This document shows, piece after piece, positions 1-6,042 of a DNA stretch of 7,896 bases. The notes under the pieces were generated by a model. The model had not been told where the DNA came from. It was given only the letters and a program-made list of their open reading frames with translations, and searched no databases. Both the position numbers and the translations under genes were made by a program. Each line of letters begins with the position of its first letter. Positions within the stretch are counted from its first letter, which is position 1. Source of the stretch: Caldithrix sp. (GTDB taxonomy: Bacteria > Zhuqueibacterota > Zhuqueibacteria > Oceanimicrobiales > Oceanimicrobiaceae); the NCBI GenBank assembly GCA_004357015.1, contig SMXE01000222.1, positions 1-7,896 of the forward strand. The letters are read 5' to 3'.

Positions 1-833
1 CCGGACAGCTCCACCTGCGCGTCGTGCGCCGCCAGCGACTCGAACTTGTTCGGCGCCGTCACGAACGGCAGCCCGGTGATGCGCGCGATTTCCGCGGCCA
101 CCCGCTCGCCGTACTCGGGGTGCGCGTTGAGGCCGGTGCCGACGGCGGTCCCGCCCAGCGCCAGCTCGTAGATCCGAGGCAGCACGCCTTCCACGCGCGT
201 CACCGCGTTCTCGAGCTGCCGCACGTAGCCGGAGAACTCCTGCCCGAGCGTCAGCGGCGTCGCGTCCATCAGGTGCGTGCGGCCGATCTTCACCACCTTC
301 ATGAACTCTTTGGATTTCGACGCCAGCACCTTTTGCAGCGCCTGCAGCTTCGGAAGCATCTCCTCTACCACTAATTTGTAGGCCGCAATGTGCATGGCGG
401 TGGGGAAGGTATCGTTCGACGACTGTGACTTGTTGACGTCGTCGTTAGGGTGAATCGGCTTCTTCGAGCCCATTTCGCCGCCGAGAATCTCAATGGCGCG
501 ATTGGAAATAACCTCGTTGACATTCATATTGGACTGCGTGCCGGAGCCCGTCTGCCAGACCACCAGCGGGAAATGATCATCTAACTTGCCAGCCAGAATT
601 TCATCGCACACTTGCGCGATGACCTCTGCTTTTTCTTCCGGCAGCACACCACAATCCATGTTGGTAAACGCCGCAGCTTTTTTCAGCACGGCGAAAGCGT
701 GAATCACTTCGATGGGCATGAGTTGCCCGCCAATTTTGAAATTCTGCTTCGACCGCTGCGTCTGTGCGCCCCAGTACTTGTCTCCGGCGACCCGTACCTC
801 GCCCAACGAATCTTTTTCAATTCGGTCACTCAT
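1..833 (-). CDS. fumC: Fumarate hydratase, class II (partial, 3' end beyond window)
   Basis: Class II fumarase catalyses reversible hydration of fumarate to L-malate in the citric acid cycle, as a cytoplasmic homotetramer. The first 277 codons of a family usually about 460 long are present; the rest lies left of base 1. Visible family motifs are [13 protein letters not shown] (about residues 96-108), [11 protein letters not shown] (138-148) and [16 protein letters not shown] (184-199), which contains the active-site histidine H187. The C-terminal signature GSSxMPxKxNP would be outside the window. The ATG at 831-833 is preceded by an AGGAGAG Shine-Dalgarno site (840-846) with 6 bases of spacing. 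The start [15 protein letters not shown] is typical of FumC, so the start is secure. It lies downstream of the gspE-like gene on the same strand, 213 bases apart and with its own promoter candidate, so it is probably a separate unit. GC content jumps from about 53% (bases 301-600) to about 71% (bases 1-300) with no break in reading frame. Confidence 0.95.
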   Translation of the reverse strand, partial: MSDRIEKDSLGEVRVAGDKYWGAQTQRSKQNFKIGGQLMPIEVIHAFAVLKKAAAFTNMDCGVLPEEKAEVIAQVCDEILAGKLDDHFPLVVWQTGSGTQSNMNVNEVISNRAIEILGGEMGSKKPIHPNDDVNKSQSSNDTFPTAMHIAAYKLVVEEMLPKLQALQKVLASKSKEFMKVVKIGRTHLMDATPLTLGQEFSGYVRQLENAVTRVEGVLPRIYELALGGTAVGTGLNAHPEYGERVAAEIARITGLPFVTAPNKFESLAAHDAQVELS

Positions 834-868
834 TTTGAACTCTCCTGAATAAAGTTACATCAAGCAGC

Positions 869-889
869 AAAATACGCTCGAAAATACGC
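869..889. repeat. Tandem 9-bp direct repeat in fumC promoter
   Basis: AAAATACGC occurs at 869-877 and again at 881-889, a 12-base period. The pair is bracketed by the inverted hexamers AAGCAG (862-867) and CTGCTT (891-896). The right copy covers the putative fumC -10 box and the left copy covers the expected transcription start, so a protein bound here would be placed to control fumC. Operator function is inference; the repeat itself is directly visible. Confidence 0.4.
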
Positions 890-909
890 ACTGCTTCGAT
901 GAGAGTCAA
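881..909 (-). promoter_or_regulatory. Putative sigma70 promoter of fumC
   Basis: Read on the minus strand, TTGACT (904-909; 5 of 6 matches to TTGACA), a 17-base spacer and TATTTT (881-886; 4 of 6 matches to TATAAT) form a well-spaced promoter. Transcription would start near 874 and give a leader of about 40 bases that includes the AGGAGAG ribosome binding site. This supports expression of fumC independent of the upstream ATPase gene. Confidence 0.55.
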
Positions 910-948
910 TCCCTTTTCAGGAAGGAAATGTGAGGGGGGGATTGGAAT

Positions 949-964
949 GGCGGGTTTACCCGCC
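949..964. terminator. Short GC-rich hairpin between gspE-like gene and fumC (weak terminator candidate)
   Basis: GGCGGG TTTA CCCGCC forms a perfect 6-bp stem with a 4-base loop, about 80 bases past the stop codon of the ATPase gene. In the direction of that gene's transcript (minus) it is followed by ATTCCAAT and a C run, not a U tract. On the plus strand a run of five T lies 5 bases beyond the stem. It may be a weak terminator or mRNA 3'-end stabiliser, but it lacks the full intrinsic-terminator form in the direction that matters. Confidence 0.25.
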
Positions 965-1046
965 TCCGCTTTTTGCTTTCGCTCTTCGCGTTTCTTTTTC
1001 ACTCTTCCACCGTCGATTCACCATCTTCCATGCAAGCTTTCACCTT

Positions 1047-2999
1047 TCAGTGTGCATTTTTCACTTGTGACGCCGCTGCTGCTGACAAATGCCGCTCCGT
1101 CGGCGATTCACTGCGCCGGATAAGCTCCTCAATGGTGATCGGCGCCATGCCGTCGGATTCGTCCCGGAAGACCACACGGATCACCTCTTTCAGCGAGGTG
1201 ACACCCGTTAGGGCTTTGTAGAAGCCATCTTCGCTCAGGGTCACAAGGCCTGCGTGCGCCCGCGAAATACTTTTGATAACCGGCGAGGTGGAGCGCTTCA
1301 GAATCTCATCGCGAATGCGGTCGTTCACCAGTAGCACCTCATGGATGGCGGTCATCCCTTTGTAGCCGGTGTGGTTGCAGTGAATGCACCCTTTCGCTTG
1401 GTAGAACTTATGTCTGTCAACCGTGCCTAACTTCAAACTGGTGAAAAAGGAGAGCGTTGTCATGGCCGGCTTGTCCTCCTCTTTGCAGTACTGACAGAGT
1501 ACCCGCAGGAGGCGCTGGGCAACCACCGACACCAATGTCGAGGAAATAAGAAATGTTTCGATGCCCATGTCCATGAGCCGCAATAAGGCGCCGGCGGTAT
1601 CGTCTGTGTGGAATGTACTTAGGACTTTGTGCCCTGTAAGCGAGGCTTGAATCACTGCCTCGGCCGCCTCCTGGTCCCGCACCTCTCCGATCATAAGCAC
1701 ATCGGGGTCCTGGCGCATCATGGCGCGGATGTAGTCCATGTAGCAGATGTCCACCTTCGGCGGCAGGCTCGCCTGAACCACGCCATCGATGGTATATTCC
1801 ACCGGATCTTCAACCGTAACGATCACCTTGTTGGATTTATTGAGGTACTGGAGCGAGGCGTATAGCGTGGTGCTTTTGCCGCTGCCGGTGGGGCCGGTCA
1901 CCAGGATAATGCCGGACGGGTGATCCAGCATTTTCATATACTTCGAGAGGTTCGCCGGCGAGAAGCCGATCTTGTTGACATCCACGACGGCCCCTTGCCG
2001 GTGTTGGATCCGGATAACGATATTCTCCCCCCAGATGGCAGCGTAAGTCGAGACGCGCAGGTCGAATTCCTTCTTCATAATGCGCGCTTGAATCCGGCCG
2101 TCCTGATGCTTGCGTTTCTCGGCGATGTCCAGACCGCAAATGGCTTTGATGCGACTGATAAGCTTGGCCGCCACGTGCTTCGGCAAATCCGTTTTGTGCG
2201 ACATGATGCCGTCGATTCGAAACCGGATGCGCAGGAAGCGATCCTGCGGTTCGATGTGAATATCCGTGGCGCGGTCGGTGATGGCAGTCGAAATAATGAA
2301 GTTGACGATCTCAATGATGTTGTCGTCGGTGTCTTTGACCAGCTCGGTGCCGCCGATAACCAGATCCTTTTCACCTTCAGCGACTTCAAGTTCCTGGCCG
2401 ATTTCCAGCTTGTGGTAGTAGAGCTTTATGGTCTTCTGAATTTCCGACGCCGGCGCAATCGCGGGGGTGACCTTGCACCTGAGGACCTTTCCAAGAAAGG
2501 TAATATGGTCCTGGTTCAACGGATCGGCCATGATCACCGTGAGTTCGTCCCCTTCCTTGAAGGCGGGAATAAACTGGTGTTTGTGCAGAAACTCCGGGTT
2601 GAACTTCAACAGAAGCCGCTTATCGATCAGCCCGAGGGACGGCACGATTTTCGGAATGCCAAGCTGCATGCTCAGGGCATCGACAAGGGCCACTTCGTTT
2701 ATGACGCCCATGTCCACCAAAATGAGGCCGAGGCGTTTCTTGTTGCTTGTCTGATGTTCGAGCGCCTGCTGCAACTGTTCGGGCGTAATGATTTGCATGT
2801 TGATGAGCAGATCGCCCAGCCGGATGCTTTTGTGGTACTTTCTCAGGATTTGGTTCAACGCGGATCTTGAAAGCAGACCCTTCTGTACACAAAGTTCGCC
2901 CAGCGGTACATAGAGTCTCTGCTGCTTCTGTTCGGCCAGAACTTCGTTGAGTTGTTGCCCTGTTATCAAGCCTTCTTTTACAAATAATTCACCAATCAT
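1047..2999 (-). CDS. GspE/PilB-family secretion ATPase with two N-terminal MshEN units
   Basis: Cytoplasmic hexameric ATPase of the type II secretion/type IV pilus class, 650 residues. Residues 1-116 hold four roughly 24-29-residue half-repeats of LGxLL...L...L..Q type. The second pair, RLGDLL...Q83 and RLGLIL...Q112 LGIP, keeps the arginines and glutamines of the c-di-GMP-binding MshEN pattern; in the first pair the arginines are missing. A linker (about 130-220) resembles the GspE N2 region. The catalytic core contains the stretch ATDIHIEP (244-251), Walker A GPTGSGKST (369-377, K375), the Asp box VEDPVEY (396-402), Walker B DVLMIGEVRD (433-442) and the His box TGHKVLSTFHT (455-465). A zinc site is formed by C502/C505 and C538/C541. 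The ATG (2997-2999) has AAGGTG (3008-3013) upstream with 8 bases of spacing. No GspF/PilC, GspG/PilA or secretin gene is adjacent, so its machine cannot be named. It is divergent from the glycosyltransferase operon and shares its promoter region. Confidence 0.93.
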   Translation of the reverse strand: MIGELFVKEGLITGQQLNEVLAEQKQQRLYVPLGELCVQKGLLSRSALNQILRKYHKSIRLGDLLINMQIITPEQLQQALEHQTSNKKRLGLILVDMGVINEVALVDALSMQLGIPKIVPSLGLIDKRLLLKFNPEFLHKHQFIPAFKEGDELTVIMADPLNQDHITFLGKVLRCKVTPAIAPASEIQKTIKLYYHKLEIGQELEVAEGEKDLVIGGTELVKDTDDNIIEIVNFIISTAITDRATDIHIEPQDRFLRIRFRIDGIMSHKTDLPKHVAAKLISRIKAICGLDIAEKRKHQDGRIQARIMKKEFDLRVSTYAAIWGENIVIRIQHRQGAVVDVNKIGFSPANLSKYMKMLDHPSGIILVTGPTGSGKSTTLYASLQYLNKSNKVIVTVEDPVEYTIDGVVQASLPPKVDICYMDYIRAMMRQDPDVLMIGEVRDQEAAEAVIQASLTGHKVLSTFHTDDTAGALLRLMDMGIETFLISSTLVSVVAQRLLRVLCQYCKEEDKPAMTTLSFFTSLKLGTVDRHKFYQAKGCIHCNHTGYKGMTAIHEVLLVNDRIRDEILKRSTSPVIKSISRAHAGLVTLSEDGFYKALTGVTSLKEVIRVVFRDESDGMAPITIEELIRRSESPTERHLSAAAASQVKNAH

Positions 3000-3084
3000 G
3001 GAGCGATCACCTTAACTTTCCTTTGTTCTTTTCTTCTATCGGCATCTTTTTTATCGTGCTTGAAAACAGCAGACCCGCAAATCA

Positions 3085-3138
3085 AACCCCGGGGTCTCAA
3101 AGTTAGCATGCAGCAACCGCTATCAGACCTCGGGGGTT
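3085..3138. repeat. Imperfect inverted repeat in leader of the ATPase gene
   Basis: AACCCCGGGGTC (3085-3096) pairs with GACCTCGGGGGTT (3126-3138) to give 12 base pairs with one bulged G and one G-U, around a 29-base loop. The left arm also contains the perfect 10-bp palindrome ACCCCGGGGT (3086-3095). If the minus-strand promoter at 3204-3232 is used, this structure lies in the ATPase mRNA leader, about 90 bases before the start codon. No U tract follows on either strand, so it is not an intrinsic terminator. It may be a leader structure or a protein-binding site. Confidence 0.4.
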
Positions 3139-3178
3139 CCGCCCTACATTTTAAATATGCAACATTTGACGCTTCGCG

Positions 3179-3208
3179 TTAACAAATTCTGCCAGAAGAC
3201 GAAATAAT
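3179..3208 (+). promoter_or_regulatory. Putative promoter of the plus-strand operon
   Basis: TTAACA (3179-3184; 5 of 6 matches to the -35 consensus), an 18-base spacer and AATAAT (3203-3208; 5 of 6 matches to the -10 consensus). Transcription would start near 3215, giving a leader of about 75 bases before the TTG start at 3290. It is the best plus-strand candidate seen in the intergenic gap. A second -10-like TATAAG at 3250-3255 has no good -35 partner. Confidence 0.4.
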
Positions 3209-3232
3209 AGTGGAGAATTTTCGTTGGCTCAA
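3204..3232 (-). promoter_or_regulatory. Putative promoter of the gspE-like gene
   Basis: On the minus strand, TTGAGC (3227-3232; 4 of 6), a 17-base spacer and TATTAT (3204-3209; 5 of 6) have sigma70 spacing. Transcription would start near 3198 and leave an unusually long leader of about 195 bases, which includes the inverted repeat at 3085-3138. Its -10 box covers the same bases as the -10 of the plus-strand promoter candidate. Confidence 0.45.
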
Positions 3233-3289
3233 TCGATAATTTCATTTTTTATAAGCAATTAACTTCAACATAAATCGGATGGCCGGGAC

Positions 3290-4744
3290 TTGCTGCAGGT
3301 AGAGACGAGTAAGAAGACATTTATAGAATTCTCAGAGCCGACCGAATGCAAGATTTGGTTTGCGTCGGATGAACAGGAGGAGCTTGTTCTGGCCGTGGAG
3401 CAGTTAAAAAAATCCGCAGGCCAGTCCCCAAGATTCACTTTTTGCGAAACTCCCGACGAAGCCAACGTGATTCTGATTCATACCAACACCGACGCCTGGG
3501 GTTGGGAAGCCGTCAAGGCCATTCGAACAAAACCTGAACACTTCTTGAAAACCTGTTTGCTTCTGACCCAAAAACATCTTGCCGCCACCGCCGACATAGT
3601 CGATCAAGTTCTATATTGGCCGCTGTCGCCGGCAGTGTTTTTCGAAGCCCTCGGCAAGGTCGCCCAGTTCAACGAAAAACTGGCACGATTGGCCGAGATT
3701 CCCAACTCCATCGGCATGCTAGGCCTGCGTAAAGTGCTGCTGCTGCGCTATTTGTACACCCGCGACCCGTGCGTGCTTCTGGCCAGGCGTAATTTCCAAT
3801 CGGCGGCCGGTTACACCTATCCGCTGATGCAGTTGCTTTTTAATGTAGAAGCAGGACAGGAATTCAACATCATTCAGTCCCTCGAGGAATCGCAGTTGCT
3901 AACCTCGAAACTAATTGACAGAGTGCACATCTGTCCATTCTGCGAACACGCGCAAATCAATTTCCGCGAACTCTGCCCGAACTGCAATGCACTCAACATC
4001 GGAGAAGAGACCACGATCCACCATTTTCGTTGCGCTTACGTTGGCAAGGAATCGGAATTCAAGCAGGACTTAGAACTTTCGTGTCCAAAGTGCAGCCGGA
4101 CCTTGGAGCACATTGGCGTCGACTACGACAAGCCGGCGGAGGTGCTCTGGTGCAATGACTGCAAGCACAACTTTGCCGATCCTAAACTCTCCTGCTTCTG
4201 CCTGGCCTGCGGCAAGTCCTTTGATCCGGAAGATGCCTTTGTCCGGCAGATCGGCGACCTGACCCTGACACTCGAAGGATTCCGCGCCGCCGAGGACGGC
4301 CTCCTGCCGGGCCACGGCGTAATCAGTATTTTGAAAAAGGAACTGGGCTTCTACAAGAAGGAAGTCTTCGTCGAGTACCTGAACCTGGAAGCGTCAAGAT
4401 GCCAGCGTTACAAGTACCACTCCACGCTGGCGCGGCTCAATCTCAAGCCACTGGACGAAGCGCTCGGGCACAAAGACATCAAGAACTCACGCAGGCTCAG
4501 GAACGAACTCTCAACCATCGTCAACCAGACGTTCCGCACCACGGACCTGTTCACCGATCTCAGCAGCGGCGAAATTCTGATCATTTTCACCAATACGGAC
4601 TGCGGACGAACGAAAGTCGCGTTTGAGCGACTCGGCGAAAGTCTGAGCAAGCTGCTAAACACACGGCTCAACATAGAATTCAAACTACTGGATCTGGCGC
4701 GAGAAGATACGGACCTGGCAAAATTTTGGGAGAGTCTCAGATGA
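3290..4744 (+). CDS. Pseudo-receiver / zinc-ribbon (TackOD1-like) / degenerate GGDEF-like protein
   Basis: Soluble protein of 484 residues with no signal peptide or membrane segment, probably a cytoplasmic regulatory subunit. Residues about 19-130 follow the alternating pattern of a response-regulator receiver. However, the phospho-acceptor position reads H64 (VILIHTNTDAWGWE) and the conserved Lys-Pro reads W110-P111, so phosphorylation is unlikely. Residues about 205-320 contain CxxC pairs at C215/C218, C229/C232, C265/C268, C288/C291 and C304/C307, plus H244, H245 and C248. This is a multi-ribbon metal-binding region resembling the TackOD1 output domain. Residues about 356-470 resemble a GGDEF fold, but the signature is SSGEI (425-429), so cyclase activity is not expected. 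The start is TTG (3290) with only a weak GGATGG (3277-3282) site upstream; no in-frame ATG lies between the preceding stop (3260) and residue 143. The stop overlaps the next start in ATGA, implying translational coupling to the glycosyltransferase. The domain names are from recalled patterns, and TackOD1 is the least certain. Confidence 0.8.
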   Translation: MLQVETSKKTFIEFSEPTECKIWFASDEQEELVLAVEQLKKSAGQSPRFTFCETPDEANVILIHTNTDAWGWEAVKAIRTKPEHFLKTCLLLTQKHLAATADIVDQVLYWPLSPAVFFEALGKVAQFNEKLARLAEIPNSIGMLGLRKVLLLRYLYTRDPCVLLARRNFQSAAGYTYPLMQLLFNVEAGQEFNIIQSLEESQLLTSKLIDRVHICPFCEHAQINFRELCPNCNALNIGEETTIHHFRCAYVGKESEFKQDLELSCPKCSRTLEHIGVDYDKPAEVLWCNDCKHNFADPKLSCFCLACGKSFDPEDAFVRQIGDLTLTLEGFRAAEDGLLPGHGVISILKKELGFYKKEVFVEYLNLEASRCQRYKYHSTLARLNLKPLDEALGHKDIKNSRRLRNELSTIVNQTFRTTDLFTDLSSGEILIIFTNTDCGRTKVAFERLGESLSKLLNTRLNIEFKLLDLAREDTDLAKFWESLR

Positions 4745-6042
4745 CAATTTTCGAACCGTTACAAGACGCCCTCGATTACGTCCTGAGCCTGGAATTTGAA
4801 CGCCTTCTGCGCGTTTTCTGGTTCTTTATCATTATTGACTTTCCGAGATATTTTGTCACGGACGTCTGGGTCTTGCTGCTGGACAGGTTCCGGAACAAGC
4901 AGATTGAACCGGACAAAGCCTTCGCGTTTCGTCTCAAAAATGACCCGCCTCTGGTGTCCGTGATCATTCCCGCACTAAACGAGCAAGACACCATCGCCTG
5001 GACCATCCGGTCACTGCAGGAACAGAGTTACCCTAATCTGGAGATCATCCTCGTCGATGACGGCTCCACCGACAAGACGCCTGCGATCTGCCGTAAGCTT
5101 GCCCGCACAGGGCATATTTCATACTATCGCTTTGCGGCGCGGGCCGGAAAATCTGCCGTGCTCAATTACGGTCTGAAATTCGCTCGCGGTGAATTCATCG
5201 TGTTCGTCGACTCCGACACAACCTTTGACCGGGATGCGATTTTTCAACTCATCCGCTGGTTTGCAGATCCGAAGGTCGGCGGTGTGGCAGGCAATCTGCG
5301 CGTCCGGAATTTCGGTACGAATCTGCTGACTGCACTGCAGCAGCTCGAATATCTTTTCACCATCTCGGTTGGCCGGAGAATCCGAACGGAGCTCGGCATC
5401 CTGCCGATCATCTCTGGCGCGTTCGGCGGCTTTAGACGGGAGCTTATCTCAGTCAAAACCATGGGCGGACATGAGCCGGGCCCGGGGAACGACTCGGATC
5501 TCGCCATTCGACTCCGCAAGAAAGGCTACAGAATTGTATTTGCCCCGGACGCATTCTGTCTGACCAATGCACCGGAAAAACTCTGGGGGTTGATCAAACA
5601 GCGGGCACGCTGGGATCGCAACATCGTCAAGAACAGGCTGCGCAAACACAAGAACGTCTTCAATCCAAACTCGGCTAATTTCAGGCTACGAGACGTCGTC
5701 ACTTTCGTGGATTCGCTTTTATTTCACATGGTGCTGTCGTTCATCACCGTCATCTACCTGATCGACATGTCCGTCAACTACCCGCGCTATCTACCTGTGC
5801 TGCTCTTGATCAACTTCTGCCTGTACTTCAGCGCCGAAGTTGTGGAGCTGATAATCGCTGTACTTCTGAACCGCAAGCGACAGGACCTTGCGCTGATGCT
5901 TTTTCTGCCGTTGTTCAACCCGTACAAGCTGCTCTTGAAGCTCGTGCGCGTTTTCGCCTACTTCCAGGAATTCTTTTTCAGGTACTCGGTTCGTGATACC
6001 TTCTCGCCGTACAAAGTCAGACAAAGCATGATCAAATGGTAA
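4741..6042 (+). CDS. Membrane-embedded family 2 glycosyltransferase (processive polysaccharide synthase type)
   Basis: Inner-membrane GT2 enzyme of 433 residues, of the cellulose, hyaluronan and poly-GlcNAc synthase class, expected to polymerise a nucleotide-sugar on the cytoplasmic face. One hydrophobic segment (about 23-47) precedes the GT-A domain (72-300). Motifs are VSVIIPALNEQ (72-82), VDDGSTD (105-111), the metal-binding VDSDT (156-160), GNDSDLAIRL (249-258) with likely catalytic base D251, and QRARW (287-291), matching QxxRW. Further membrane segments lie at about 323-342, 349-377 and 383-409. The second-position acid before D251, usually Glu (ED), is Asn250. No PilZ domain is present. 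The ATG at 4741 has GGGAGAG at 4728-4734 with 6 bases of spacing and overlaps the previous stop (ATGA); an upstream in-frame TTG at 4726 is less likely. Length and layout resemble PgaC/IcaA-like enzymes, but the sugar substrate cannot be read from sequence. Confidence 0.92.
   Translation: MTIFEPLQDALDYVLSLEFERLLRVFWFFIIIDFPRYFVTDVWVLLLDRFRNKQIEPDKAFAFRLKNDPPLVSVIIPALNEQDTIAWTIRSLQEQSYPNLEIILVDDGSTDKTPAICRKLARTGHISYYRFAARAGKSAVLNYGLKFARGEFIVFVDSDTTFDRDAIFQLIRWFADPKVGGVAGNLRVRNFGTNLLTALQQLEYLFTISVGRRIRTELGILPIISGAFGGFRRELISVKTMGGHEPGPGNDSDLAIRLRKKGYRIVFAPDAFCLTNAPEKLWGLIKQRARWDRNIVKNRLRKHKNVFNPNSANFRLRDVVTFVDSLLFHMVLSFITVIYLIDMSVNYPRYLPVLLLINFCLYFSAEVVELIIAVLLNRKRQDLALMLFLPLFNPYKLLLKLVRVFAYFQEFFFRYSVRDTFSPYKVRQSMIKW

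Noticed and set aside
24..374. Plus-strand open frame of 116 codons over fumC
   Set aside because: It is an Arg/His-rich translation typical of the antisense of GC-rich coding DNA; the minus-strand frame is clear FumC.
1920..2870. Plus-strand open frame of 316 codons antisense to the ATPase gene
   Set aside because: It mirrors the ATPase coding frame, has no recognisable domain, and the minus-strand frame carries every GspE motif with a good ribosome site.
1047..2999. Part of a full type II secretion or type IV pilus operon
   Set aside because: Neighbours are fumC and the glycosyltransferase operon; no platform, pseudopilin, pilin or secretin gene is visible.
3000..3289. Possible c-di-GMP (GEMM) riboswitch in the divergent region
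   Set aside because: A c-di-GMP theme made this worth checking, but the conserved GEMM core segments could not be found on either strand by eye; only the simple inverted repeat is present.
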